A program made the position numbers and the translations under genes. A model generated the notes under the pieces. The model was given only the letters and a program-made list of their open reading frames with translations, made no database searches and was not told the DNA's origin. Positions 1-7,704 of a DNA stretch of 64,000 nucleotides are shown here, piece by piece; within the stretch, counting starts at the first letter, position 1, and every line of letters starts with the position of its first letter. The DNA lies in the NCBI RefSeq assembly GCF_000244975.1, contig NZ_CM001440.1:124001-188000 (forward strand). The letters run 5' to 3'. Origin of the DNA: Saccharomonospora cyanea NA-134. Lineage in GTDB: Bacteria; Actinomycetota; Actinomycetes; Mycobacteriales; Pseudonocardiaceae.

Positions 1-1671
1 CCTGGTTCGCGGCGACCGTGGCACGCCACGGTGGCGCCGCGGGTCTTCTGGCCATCGGCAGTGATCATCCTGGCTTTCGTGCTGGCGGCGGTCATCGCAC
101 CCGACGCGATGAACAACGCGATCAGCGGGATCCAGGAAGCGGTCATCAGCACGTTCAGCTGGTACTACATGCTGATCGTCTCGGTGTTCGTGGTCTTCTC
201 GCTGTGGATCGGCTTGAGTCACTACGGTGACATCAAACTCGGCCCCGACGAGGAGGAACCCGAGTTCGGTCTGAAGTCGTGGTTCGCCATGCTGTTCGCG
301 GCCGGTATGGGCATCGGCCTGGTGTTCTGGGGCGTGGCCGAGCCGCTCAACCACTACGCGGGGCTGCCCAACCGCGCTACGGGCATCACGCAGGACGAGG
401 AGGGTGCACAGGGCGCGATCGTGCAGACGTTCCTGCACTGGGGCCTGCACCCGTGGGCGATCTACGTGGTCGTGGGTGTGGCCATCGCGTACGCCATCCA
501 CCGCAAGAAGCGCCCCGTGTCCATCCGCTACGGACTGGAGTCGCTGATCGGCAAGCGCGTCAACGGCTGGCTCGGTGACGTCATCGACATCGCCGCCATC
601 GTCGGCACGCTGTTCGGTGTCGCGACCTCCCTCGGTCTGGGCGTCATCCAGATCGGTGCCGGGCTCGACTTCCTCGACGTGGTGTCCGACCCCGGCAACC
701 TGACCTACGTGGTGCTGATCGGTGCGATCACGGCGCTGGCGATCTTCTCGGTCGTCACCGGCGTGAAGCGGGGCATCAAGTGGCTGTCCAACTTCAACAT
801 GGGACTGGCCACCGTTCTCCTGCTCGCCGTCCTGGTGCTCGGCCCGACGCTGTTCATCTTCAAGGACCTCGTGCTGTCGATCGGCGAGTACCTGCAGAAC
901 ATCCTGCGGATGAGCCTCAACACCACCGCGTACGAGGGCGCCGACGGCAACGAGTGGCAGGGCTGGTGGACGACGTTCTACTGGGGCTGGTGGATCTCGT
1001 GGGCGCCCTTCGTCGGCGTGTTCATCGCGCGCATCTCGCGCGGCCGTACGGTGCGCGAGTTCGTCGCGGGTGTGCTGCTGGTGCCCACGGCGGTCACGAT
1101 GCTGTGGTTCACCGTGTTCGGCGGCACCGCGCTGCACCGGGAGCTCTTCGGTGAAGGTGGCCTCGTCGGCACGGACGAGACCGGCGCCGCCACGGTGGAC
1201 ACGGAGGCGTCGCTGTTCAGCATGCTCGACGGTCTGCCCGCGGGGGCCGCGCTGTCGGTGGGCGCGCTGATCCTCATCGTGCTCTTCTTCGTCACGTCGG
1301 CGGACTCCGGCTCGCTCGTGGTGACCATGCTCGCCACCGGTGGGAACATCGAGCCCGCGAAGTGGAACCGCGTGTTCTGGGGTCTGCTGGAAGGTGCCGT
1401 CGCCGTCGCGCTGCTGTTGGCGGGCGGTCTCGACGCGATCAAGATCGTGGCGATCCTCATCGCGTTGCCGTTCAGCGTCGTGATGATCGGCATGTGCGTG
1501 TCGATCTGGCGCGACTTCCGGGCCGAACGCAAGGCGATGCTGCGAGCTCAGCGCAAGCTGCAACGCGAACAGCTCACCGAACACGTCACGAACAGCCTGA
1601 TCGACGACGGCCTCGTCGAACCGAACGGCAAGGATGACGGGAAGAAGGGCGAGAAGGTCACGACGTCCTGA
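1..1671 (+). CDS. BCCT family betaine/carnitine/choline transporter (5' end not resolved)
   Basis: Secondary transporter of the betaine-choline-carnitine family, which takes up compatible solutes such as glycine betaine through the cytoplasmic membrane, usually driven by Na+ or H+. The protein is strongly hydrophobic with about 12 predicted membrane segments. The family's Trp-rich signature lies near residues 311-327 counted from GTG 31 (WTTFYWGWWISWAPFVG). A charged C-terminal tail of about 50 residues follows the last helix, as in osmosensing members such as BetP. The frame is open to the window edge, so the true start may lie upstream; GTG 31 is the first candidate inside the window. It ends at a strong hairpin shared with the convergent downstream gene. 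The substrate is not deducible from sequence. Confidence 0.9.
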   Translation, partial: PGSRRPWHATVAPRVFWPSAVIILAFVLAAVIAPDAMNNAISGIQEAVISTFSWYYMLIVSVFVVFSLWIGLSHYGDIKLGPDEEEPEFGLKSWFAMLFAAGMGIGLVFWGVAEPLNHYAGLPNRATGITQDEEGAQGAIVQTFLHWGLHPWAIYVVVGVAIAYAIHRKKRPVSIRYGLESLIGKRVNGWLGDVIDIAAIVGTLFGVATSLGLGVIQIGAGLDFLDVVSDPGNLTYVVLIGAITALAIFSVVTGVKRGIKWLSNFNMGLATVLLLAVLVLGPTLFIFKDLVLSIGEYLQNILRMSLNTTAYEGADGNEWQGWWTTFYWGWWISWAPFVGVFIARISRGRTVREFVAGVLLVPTAVTMLWFTVFGGTALHRELFGEGGLVGTDETGAATVDTEASLFSMLDGLPAGAALSVGALILIVLFFVTSADSGSLVVTMLATGGNIEPAKWNRVFWGLLEGAVAVALLLAGGLDAIKIVAILIALPFSVVMIGMCVSIWRDFRAERKAMLRAQRKLQREQLTEHVTNSLIDDGLVEPNGKDDGKKGEKVTTS

Positions 1672-1686
1672 CGTCGGTCACTCGCG

Positions 1687-1726
1687 GACCGCGGCGCCTC
1701 CGGCTCAGACCGGGGGCGCCGCGGTC
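1687..1726. terminator. bidirectional hairpin terminator
   Basis: A perfect 12-bp inverted repeat (GACCGCGGCGCC at 1687-1698 and its complement at 1715-1726, 16-nt loop) lies between the convergent transporter and DUF2470 genes. No long T-run follows, which is common in high-GC actinobacteria. Confidence 0.7.
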
Positions 1727-1730
1727 GTTC

Positions 1731-2549
1731 TCAGGCCTCGCCGTCCACGCCGGGGCTCTGGACGTCGCGACGGTGGAGGAACGGGCAGCCGACGAGCTTG
1801 CGCAGTTCGACGGCGAGCTGCGGCGGGTTCTCCACGGAGCGGGTGAACGCCAACCGCACGTCGTGGTCGTCGTCGGGCAGCTCCACGCGCAGGCGGAGAC
1901 CGTAGCGGTCGAGCCCCAGCGGCCGCACGCGGCCTTCCCGGAGTTCGGGCGGCAGCAGTCGCGACAGGCGGGTGACGATGTCGACGTGGTCGTGCTCCAG
2001 GTGCCGCAGCCACCGGCCCTCGTAGTCGTGCAGTGGGTCGGGCATCGCGGCGTCGAAGGTGATCGGTGACAGTGAGTGCGTGCCCTCACTGTCGGCCACG
2101 ACCACCGAGGCGGGGGTGAACCGCAGCAGCGAAAGGCCGTGTCCCACGTCGAGCAGCCGGGGCTCGGGTTCGGTCGAGGCGTCGGCGATGGTGACCGCGC
2201 GGGAACGGGCGGTGTGGTCGTCGAGGCCGCGCAGCCACCCGGTGAGCCACAGCAGGCCGCGGACGGGCTGGCGCAGGTCGACCGGGGCTTCGTCGGTGAC
2301 CTCGAGGGTGACGGCGAGTTCGGCGTTCGCGTCGCCGTGCAGGCCCGAGGCGAGCGGGTCGTCGGTGGGCAGCACGATGCTGACGTCGTGTCCCGCGTGC
2401 AGGTGCCAGAGCACGGGCGGTGTCGGTTCGGTTCGCGCGTCGTGGCCGACGGCGAGGAGTAGGTGTGCCGGACCGCCGCGCACGGCAATGGTCTTGGCCC
2501 GTTCGGCGGGGCGGGGCGTCGGCGGCATGCGAGTGGCGGGTTCGCTCAC
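1731..2549 (-). CDS. DUF2470 domain protein, iron-regulated
   Basis: 272-residue protein. Its C-terminal part (about residues 185-255, with the DYEGRWLRHLEHDHVDIV stretch) resembles DUF2470, a domain associated with haem-oxygenase-like HugZ proteins and PNPOx-fold flavoproteins. The N-terminal part looks like a divergent split-barrel half (GGPAHLLLAVGHDAR). The GTG start at 2549 has a strong GGAGGTG ribosome site at 2554-2560. An IdeR/DtxR-type iron box lies directly upstream, so the gene is predicted to be repressed under iron sufficiency. A role in haem-iron use is an inference from domain and operator; the catalytic function is unknown. Confidence 0.75.
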   Translation of the reverse strand: MSEPATRMPPTPRPAERAKTIAVRGGPAHLLLAVGHDARTEPTPPVLWHLHAGHDVSIVLPTDDPLASGLHGDANAELAVTLEVTDEAPVDLRQPVRGLLWLTGWLRGLDDHTARSRAVTIADASTEPEPRLLDVGHGLSLLRFTPASVVVADSEGTHSLSPITFDAAMPDPLHDYEGRWLRHLEHDHVDIVTRLSRLLPPELREGRVRPLGLDRYGLRLRVELPDDDHDVRLAFTRSVENPPQLAVELRKLVGCPFLHRRDVQSPGVDGEA

Positions 2550-2562
2550 GACTCACCTCCTG

Positions 2563-2581
2563 TTAGGTAAGGCTAACCTAT
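2563..2581 (-). promoter_or_regulatory. IdeR/DtxR iron box
   Basis: TTAGGTAAGGCTAACCTA (2563-2580) differs by one base from the core of the known IdeR/DtxR consensus TTAGGTTAGGCTAACCTAA. It sits just upstream of the ribosome site of the DUF2470 gene and would overlap its promoter. It also lies about 100 bp upstream of the divergent gene at 2681. Confidence 0.85.
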
Positions 2582-2636
2582 CGATCTTGTGAGTGGAACG
2601 TGGCGTCCGGCACCCTGTCCGAATCTGGTCGGAATA

Positions 2637-2652
2637 CGGACAGTTTTGTCCG
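2637..2652. promoter_or_regulatory. inverted repeat, possible operator of the 2681/3544 operon
   Basis: CGGACA-GTTT-TGTCCG, perfect 6-bp arms, covers the region expected for the -35 of the promoter whose -10 is at 2668-2673. A related imperfect half-site pair (TCCGA...TCGGA) lies about 20 bp upstream. It could be an autoregulatory site for the IclR-like regulator encoded by the second gene of the operon. Function inferred from position only. Confidence 0.35.
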
Positions 2653-2667
2653 CATTACGTTCGCTAC

Positions 2668-2673
2668 TAGCGT
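2668..2673 (+). promoter_or_regulatory. -10 element (TAGCGT), leaderless promoter
   Basis: TAGCGT followed by exactly 7 nt and GTG 2681. This matches the spacing seen at eight other genes in the window and supports GTG 2681 as start. Confidence 0.5.
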
Positions 2674-2680
2674 GGGGGAC

Positions 2681-3547
2681 GTGACAAGCGCTGTGGAACT
2701 CCCGCCCCCAGGCCCCCGTGGAATCCCACCCCTGCTCGCCCGGCTTGTCGACGATTCGGCACTCTTCCCACCCAGCGAGGCGTCGATGGCCGACGCGCTG
2801 GCCGGTTACCTGGATCACAGGGCGGGGGAGCACGCCGGAGTGCAGGGAGTTTTCCTCTGCCCGGCCTCCCGGTTGCCCGAGATGATCACAGAGCTGATCA
2901 AGATCCGGCCGAAGGAGCCGCTGCCCCTCTCGTTGATCATCGACACCGGGCTCGGCGGTGTGCCCAAGGCCATCTCCATCGTCGAGTCGCGCGAGGAGCT
3001 GCTGTCGCTACGCATGGTCGAGATGCCCGCGCCCTCGGACGTCGACGAGGTGTGGTTGGAGCGGGTCTCGGAGTTCGTTCCCGAGGATGTCCACCGCGTC
3101 GTCGAGCCTCGCAGGGGCGTCGGCTGGTTGGACGGGGTTCGTAACGTCATCGAGCACGGGAGCTGGCCGAAGATCCGCTGTGGCGGGCTGTCCACCGAGA
3201 ACTTCCCGAGCGTGGACGAGGTGGCCGACTTCCTCGCCGTGGTCAGCAGCGCACCCGGCGCGGCGTTCAAGGCCACCAACAGCCTTCACCGGGCCGTGCG
3301 GCACGCGGCAGCCGACACGGGTTTCGAACACCACGGGTTCCTCAACCTGCTGGTGGCGGTGGGCCGCAGCCTGTCGGGCGGCAACGTGCGCGAGGCGTTG
3401 GCGAGCACCGACGGGGAGGCACTCGCCGGTGAGGCGCTCGGGCTCAGCGACGAGGCCTCCAAAGCCGTGCGCTCGGTGTTCGCCTGCTACGCCTCGGCGA
3501 CGTTCGACGAGTCGGTCGCCGACCTGAAGGGGTTGGGCCTGCTGTGA
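2681..3547 (+). CDS. conserved protein of unknown function
   Basis: I do not recognise a named family. The start GTG 2681 is chosen because a TAGCGT element lies 7 nt upstream; an open frame extends to 2600 but lacks a promoter or ribosome site there. The 288-residue product has no signal peptide or membrane segment. Alternating hydrophobic strands and helices with motifs SLIIDTGLGG, KIRCGG, FKATNSLHRAVRH and HGFLNLL suggest a soluble alpha/beta barrel-like enzyme with conserved Lys, Arg and His residues. Its stop codon overlaps the start of the IclR-like gene (GTGA, 3544-3547), so the two are translationally coupled and the regulator probably controls this gene. Confidence 0.75.
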   Translation: MTSAVELPPPGPRGIPPLLARLVDDSALFPPSEASMADALAGYLDHRAGEHAGVQGVFLCPASRLPEMITELIKIRPKEPLPLSLIIDTGLGGVPKAISIVESREELLSLRMVEMPAPSDVDEVWLERVSEFVPEDVHRVVEPRRGVGWLDGVRNVIEHGSWPKIRCGGLSTENFPSVDEVADFLAVVSSAPGAAFKATNSLHRAVRHAAADTGFEHHGFLNLLVAVGRSLSGGNVREALASTDGEALAGEALGLSDEASKAVRSVFACYASATFDESVADLKGLGLL

Positions 3548-4176
3548 CGCGGGAGAGCTCGCTGACGCTGGATCGCGGGCTCGCTTTGTTACAGGCCGTG
3601 GCGGACGCCGAAGGAGCCTCCGCCACGGTGACCGACCTCGCCAGGGTCGTCGGCACGAGCAGAGCGGCCGTGTACCGCCTGCTGGTGCCGCTCACCGAGC
3701 GCGGGCTCGTGTGGCGGGAGGGCAGCCGGGTCCGCCTCGGCGCGGGGGTGTTGCGCCTGGCCGAACAGATGCTGCCGCAACTCCGGGCGTCCGCGCGCCC
3801 GGTGCTGCGTGCGCTGGCCGACGGCGTCGGCGCGACAGCTCACCTGTCGGTGGCCGAGGGTGACCAGGTCCACGTCGTGGCGGTGGCGGAGCCGACGTTG
3901 ACGACGTTCCACGTGGCGTACCGCCTGGGGAGCAGGCACGCCGCGTCGCGGGGTGCCGTGGGGAAGGCGTTGAGTCTGCGACCGAGGGGCCGGGGCTGGG
4001 CGGCCGCGACGGGGGACCCGCAGCCGGGCGTTCACGGTGTCGCCGCCCCGGTGCGGGGCATCGTCGGGGTCAGAGCGGCACTGGGCGTGGTGTCGCTGGT
4101 GGCGCTGGACAACGCGACGGTCGGAGCGCGGCTCGTCGAGGCGGCGAGCACACTGGCCGAGGCCCTGCGCGACTGA
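3544..4176 (+). CDS. IclR-type transcriptional regulator
   Basis: 210-residue protein with an N-terminal winged helix-turn-helix (residues 5-62; TVTDLARVVGTSRAAVYRLL) and a C-terminal effector-like domain containing AHLSVAEGDQVHVVAV and a SRHAASRGAVGKAL stretch typical of the IclR ligand domain. It is shorter than usual IclR proteins (about 250 residues), so the effector domain looks reduced. It overlaps the preceding unknown gene by 4 nt, indicating an operon and probable local control. An inverted repeat upstream of the operon (2637-2652) is a candidate operator. The ligand is unknown. Confidence 0.8.
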   Translation: MTRESSLTLDRGLALLQAVADAEGASATVTDLARVVGTSRAAVYRLLVPLTERGLVWREGSRVRLGAGVLRLAEQMLPQLRASARPVLRALADGVGATAHLSVAEGDQVHVVAVAEPTLTTFHVAYRLGSRHAASRGAVGKALSLRPRGRGWAAATGDPQPGVHGVAAPVRGIVGVRAALGVVSLVALDNATVGARLVEAASTLAEALRD

Positions 4177-4206
4177 AAGCGAACGGGAGTTCTGCCGCGG
4201 TGGTGT

Positions 4207-4809
4207 TCAGCCGAGGACCGCGCTGCCGAAGGCGAGCACCGCCAGCCCGGCGAAGACGAAACCCGCTATGCGCTGCAGCAGCCGGGGCCGCAGCTTCGTG
4301 CGGATCTTGCGGCCGAGCAGCACGGCCAGCGCGGCGACGGTGACGAGTGCGGCGAAGGAGCCGAGGCCGACGGCCAGCGGCTGTGCCGAGCGGGCCACGA
4401 GACCCGCGGTGGCGAGCTGGGACGCGTCGCCCCACTCCGCGGCGAAGAGCACGCCGAACGACGTCAGGGCCGCGCGCCGGAAGGTCACGGGCGCGGCGCC
4501 GCCCCGGGACGCGTCGTGGGAGTCGTCGTCCCCGGTGCGGAAGCCCTCCCGCAGCAGCATGGCCGCGCCGACGCCGAACAGCACGCCGACCACCACGGAA
4601 ACGAGCTGGTCGGGCAGGAAGGTCAGGACACTGCCGAAACCGACGGCGATCAGTGCCTGCACCGCGAACGCGCCCGCCACCCCGGCGAGAACGGCCTTCG
4701 CGGGGAAGCGGGTCGTGAGGACCAGCGTCGCCACGAACGTCTTGTCGGGAAGCTCCACGGCCATGACCAGTGCGAAAGCGGTCACGAATGCGATGAGCGC
4801 GGCAGACAC
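4207..4809 (-). CDS. TMEM165/GDT1 (UPF0016) family cation transporter
   Basis: 200-residue membrane protein with six predicted helices arranged as two UPF0016 repeats. Each repeat carries the family acidic motif E-x-G-D-(K/R)-(T/S) in variant form: ELPDKT near residue 19 and EWGDAS in the second half. The family includes Mn2+/Ca2+/H+ antiporters (yeast Gdt1, bacterial MneA/Mnx), so Mn2+ or Ca2+ export is likely. A GTG start at 4809 follows an AGAAAGGGGTGGG purine tract. A hairpin that could hide this tract is annotated separately. The gene is divergent from cydA and convergent with the IclR-like gene. Confidence 0.85.
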   Translation of the reverse strand: MSAALIAFVTAFALVMAVELPDKTFVATLVLTTRFPAKAVLAGVAGAFAVQALIAVGFGSVLTFLPDQLVSVVVGVLFGVGAAMLLREGFRTGDDDSHDASRGGAAPVTFRRAALTSFGVLFAAEWGDASQLATAGLVARSAQPLAVGLGSFAALVTVAALAVLLGRKIRTKLRPRLLQRIAGFVFAGLAVLAFGSAVLG

Positions 4810-4821
4810 GGCAGTTTCCCA

Positions 4822-4848
4822 CCCCTTTCTTCTTCAACGATAAAGGGG
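4822..4848 (-). promoter_or_regulatory. hairpin overlapping the ribosome-binding region of the GDT1 gene
   Basis: CCCCTTT (4822-4828) can pair with AAAGGGG (4842-4848). On the minus-strand transcript the 3' arm, AAAGGGG, lies about 13 nt upstream of the GTG start and so could be sequestered. I compared the leader with the yybP-ykoY Mn2+ riboswitch by eye and did not find its conserved core. Confidence 0.3.
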
Positions 4849-4981
4849 AGTCCGTGGAATGCCTAGACCGTCGATTTGTCGAATTGCTTTTTGCGGCTCG
4901 CTGAGAAATTCACGACGGTGCGACTGACAATTTTCTTCGGCGCTCCGTAACCGGAGTCGTGACGGCGGCCACGGCTCCGGC

Positions 4982-4996
4982 AGGACCTTGGTCCCG
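4982..4996. promoter_or_regulatory. DosR-box-like palindrome upstream of cydA
   Basis: AGGACCTTGGTCCCG. Read on the minus strand this is GGGAC-CAAG-GTCC, with the same GGGAC-N4-GTCC spacing as the mycobacterial DosR box (core GGGACTWWAGTCC). It is centred about 67 bp upstream of the cydA start. A DosR-like regulator is encoded 7 kb downstream. The match is partial. Confidence 0.35.
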
Positions 4997-5055
4997 ACCT
5001 TTCCAGGACCACGGGACCTGACGCGAAAGCCCAGGAAGAGGGCAGAGTCGATCTC

Positions 5056-6543
5056 GTGGAAGTCCTCGACCTCGCTCGCTGGCAGTTCGGTATCACCACC
5101 GTCTACCACTTCCTTATGGTGCCGCTCACCATCGGCCTGTCCATCCTCGTCGCCGGTATGCAGACGGCGTGGGTGCGGAAGGGTGACGAGCGTTACTACC
5201 GGATGACCAGGTTCTGGGGAAAGCTCCTGCTCGTCAACTTCGCCATGGGTGTGGTGACGGGCATAGTCCAGGAATTCCAGTTCGGGATGAACTGGAGTGC
5301 CTACTCGCGGTTCGTCGGTGACGTGTTCGGGGCGCCGCTGGCCATGGAGGGCCTGGTCGCGTTCTTCGTCGAGTCGACGTTCCTCGGACTGTGGATCTTC
5401 GGCTGGGACCGGTTGCCCAAGCGCGTGCACCTGGCGTGTGCCTGGGCGTTCTCGCTGGCCACCGTCGCGTCGGCCTACTTCATCCTGGCCGCCAACTCCT
5501 GGATGCAGCACCCCGTGGGCGCCGAGTTCGTGGACGGCAGGCCCACGATGACCTCGATCTGGGCGGTGTTGACGAACTCGACCGCGCTCGCCGCGATCCC
5601 GCACACGATCGCCGGGGCGTTCGCCGTCGCCGCGGCGTTCCTCGTGGGTATCGCGTGCTGGCACCTGTGGCGCAAGCGGAACACGGACGATCTGGACCGC
5701 CCGGTCTGGCGTTCGTCGGTGAAGCTCGGCGCCTGGACCGGCGCGGTGGCGTTCGCCGTGCTCGCGATCACCGGCGACTTCCAGGGCAAGCTGATGTTCG
5801 AGCAGCAGCCGATGAAGATGGCCGCCGCCGAGGCGCTGTGCCACACCGAGCAGCCCGCGAGCTTCTCGATCGTCGCGGTCGGCGACGTGGCCGACGCCGA
5901 CTGCGACAGCGTGAAGACGTTCAACGTCCCGGCTCTGCTGTCGTTCCTGGCGCACGGTGACTTCACCACCGAGGTGAAGGGCATCGACGAGCTGGTCGGC
6001 GAGTACCAGGAGCGCTACGGCACGCACTACCCGAACGACCCGGCGCTCGGGGAGCTCGCGGGCAAACCCGTCGACTACGTCCCGAGTCTGCCGGTGACGT
6101 ACTGGGGCTTCCGGATCATGATCGGCTTCGGTGCGCTGGGTGCCGCGATCGGCATGGCGGCGCTGTGGCTGACGCGGGGCGGCCGTATTCCGGAGTCGCG
6201 GTGGTTCCCCCGGCTGGCGCTGGCCGGGATCGCGTTGCCGTTCATCGCCAACAGCGCCGGCTGGATCTTCACTGAGATGGGCAGGCAGCCGTTCGTGGTG
6301 GTGCCGAACCCGACGGGCGTGGACGGCGTGTGGATGTACACGGCCACGGCGGTTTCGGACCTGACCACCGGCGAGGTGTGGACATCGCTGCTCGCGCTGA
6401 CCTCGGTGTACGCGGTGCTCGCGGCGGTGGAGGTGTTCCTGATCGTGCGCTACGTGCGGGGTGGCGTCGAGGCGGTACTGCCGCCGGAGAGCGATCCGGA
6501 CGACAAGCAGGGCTCGGGCGACGCGCTGGCCTTCGCGTACTGA
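5056..6543 (+). CDS. cydA: cytochrome bd ubiquinol/menaquinol oxidase subunit I
   Basis: Haem-carrying subunit of the bd-type terminal oxidase, which transfers electrons from quinol to O2 with high oxygen affinity. The 495-residue protein has about nine membrane helices. The b595 ligand region is near residues 12-20 (FGITTVYHF). An acidic quinol/proton segment lies at AMEGLVAFFVESTFLGLW, and the family GRQP motif appears as EMGRQPF. The Q-loop is short, as usual in actinobacteria. It starts at GTG 5056. cydB follows after 150 nt containing an unusual palindrome cluster, then cydDC, giving the complete oxidase plus assembly operon. Confidence 0.96.
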   Translation: MEVLDLARWQFGITTVYHFLMVPLTIGLSILVAGMQTAWVRKGDERYYRMTRFWGKLLLVNFAMGVVTGIVQEFQFGMNWSAYSRFVGDVFGAPLAMEGLVAFFVESTFLGLWIFGWDRLPKRVHLACAWAFSLATVASAYFILAANSWMQHPVGAEFVDGRPTMTSIWAVLTNSTALAAIPHTIAGAFAVAAAFLVGIACWHLWRKRNTDDLDRPVWRSSVKLGAWTGAVAFAVLAITGDFQGKLMFEQQPMKMAAAEALCHTEQPASFSIVAVGDVADADCDSVKTFNVPALLSFLAHGDFTTEVKGIDELVGEYQERYGTHYPNDPALGELAGKPVDYVPSLPVTYWGFRIMIGFGALGAAIGMAALWLTRGGRIPESRWFPRLALAGIALPFIANSAGWIFTEMGRQPFVVVPNPTGVDGVWMYTATAVSDLTTGEVWTSLLALTSVYAVLAAVEVFLIVRYVRGGVEAVLPPESDPDDKQGSGDALAFAY

Positions 6544-6610
6544 GGTGGAAGGGACACCAGGGATGCCACACGGCCAAGATCAAGTTTTCCACGGGCTGCC
6601 ACCTGCGGTT

Positions 6611-6637
6611 TGTGGACAACTTCAGGAGTTGTCCACA
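6611..6637. repeat. perfect inverted repeat of two DnaA-box-like sequences
   Basis: TGTGGACAACT (6611-6621), a 5-nt spacer, then the exact complement AGTTGTCCACA (6627-6637). Each arm contains TTGTCCACA, the DnaA box preferred in Streptomyces. A third, weaker box (TGTGGATCA) follows at 6641-6649. The transcript could also fold into a stable hairpin between cydA and cydB. Confidence 0.7.
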
Positions 6638-6651
6638 GCCTGTGGATCATT

Positions 6652-6667
6652 TGTTTCACGTGAAATG
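6652..6667. other. parS: parS-like centromere site
   Basis: TGTTTCACGTGAAATG matches the bacterial parS consensus TGTTTCACGTGAAACA at 14 of 16 positions and keeps the full central TTTCACGTGAAA palindrome. It is the only such match I found in the window. parS sites bind ParB and cluster near oriC, which fits the gene neighbourhood. Confidence 0.6.
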
Positions 6668-6693
6668 TCGGTCTTCGGGGAGGGGGCGCGCTG

Positions 6694-7704
6694 ATGGACC
6701 TGCCCACCCTGTGGTTCTGCGTCATCGCCCTGTTCTGGCTCGGCTACCTCTTCCTGGAGGGGTTCGACTTCGGCGTCGGGATGCTGCTGCCGGTCCTCGG
6801 GCGTGACGACACCGAGCGCCGCGTCATGATCAACACGATCGGACCGGTCTGGGACGGCAACGAGGTGTGGCTCATCGTCGCCGCCGGAGCCACCTTCGCC
6901 GCGTTCCCCGCCTGGTACGCGGGGCTGTTCTCGGCCGCCTACCTGCCACTGCTCGTGCTGCTGCTCGCCCTCATCGGCCGTGGCGTGGCGTTCGAGTACC
7001 GCGGCAAGGTCGACTCCCCCCGCTGGCGGGCCAACTGGGACCGCGTCATCGTGCTCGGCTCGTGGATCCCGCCACTGGCCGTGGGGTTGATCCTGGCCAC
7101 GACGGTGTTCGGACTGCCGCTCGACTCCGACGGCGACCGCGTCGGGTCGGTGCTGGAGGCCGTGCGCTGGGAGACGGTGCTGGGCGGGGTGGCCGTCACG
7201 GCGTTCTCACTCGTGCACGGTGCGGTCTTCCTCGCGCTGAAGACCGAGGGCGAGCTGCGGCACCGGGCTCGCGCGTTCGCCGTGCGGTTCGTGCCCGTAG
7301 CGCTGCTCCCGCTGTTCACGCTCCTGCTGCTCGTGCAGTGGGGTGAGGGCATCACCTGGACGCTGGTGCCGTTGCTGCTCGTTCCCCTCGCGGGCCTGGT
7401 CGCGCTGTGGCGGCTGCTGCTCGGCCGGGAGGGGCAGGCGTTCGCCGCGCTGGGTGCCGTGATCGCCGCGGCGGTCGTGACCCTGTTCGGCGCGCTCTAC
7501 CCCGACGTGCTGCCGTCCACGCTGGACGTGGCGAACTCGCTCACCGTGGAGAACGCCTCGTCCAGCCCGTACACGTTGCAGGTCATGAGTTGGGTCGCGC
7601 TCTTCGGAGCGCCCGCCGTGCTGGTCTACCAGGGCTGGACGTACTGGGTCTTCCGCAAGCGCATCGGCACCGACCACATCCCGAAGGTCCACGCACCCCG
7701 ATGA
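6694..7704 (+). CDS. cydB: cytochrome bd oxidase subunit II
   Basis: 336-residue integral membrane subunit of the bd oxidase. It shows the characteristic N-terminal LEGFDFGVGML and GPVWDGNEVWL motifs and eight to nine hydrophobic helices. It pairs with CydA in the cytoplasmic membrane and is needed for haem insertion and complex stability. The ATG start is preceded by a GGGGAGGGGG tract. Its stop overlaps the start of cydDC (ATGA, 7701-7704), so oxidase and assembly exporter are translationally coupled. Confidence 0.96.
   Translation: MDLPTLWFCVIALFWLGYLFLEGFDFGVGMLLPVLGRDDTERRVMINTIGPVWDGNEVWLIVAAGATFAAFPAWYAGLFSAAYLPLLVLLLALIGRGVAFEYRGKVDSPRWRANWDRVIVLGSWIPPLAVGLILATTVFGLPLDSDGDRVGSVLEAVRWETVLGGVAVTAFSLVHGAVFLALKTEGELRHRARAFAVRFVPVALLPLFTLLLLVQWGEGITWTLVPLLLVPLAGLVALWRLLLGREGQAFAALGAVIAAAVVTLFGALYPDVLPSTLDVANSLTVENASSSPYTLQVMSWVALFGAPAVLVYQGWTYWVFRKRIGTDHIPKVHAPR

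Noticed and set aside
4810-5055. yybP-ykoY manganese riboswitch before the GDT1 gene
   Set aside because: Looked for the conserved GGGGAGUAG and internal loop on the minus strand; not found. Only a simple hairpin remains.
7407-7700. Upstream extension of the cydDC frame into cydB
   Set aside because: It would overlap cydB by about 300 nt; ATG 7701 overlaps the cydB stop and gives a normal CydD N-terminus.
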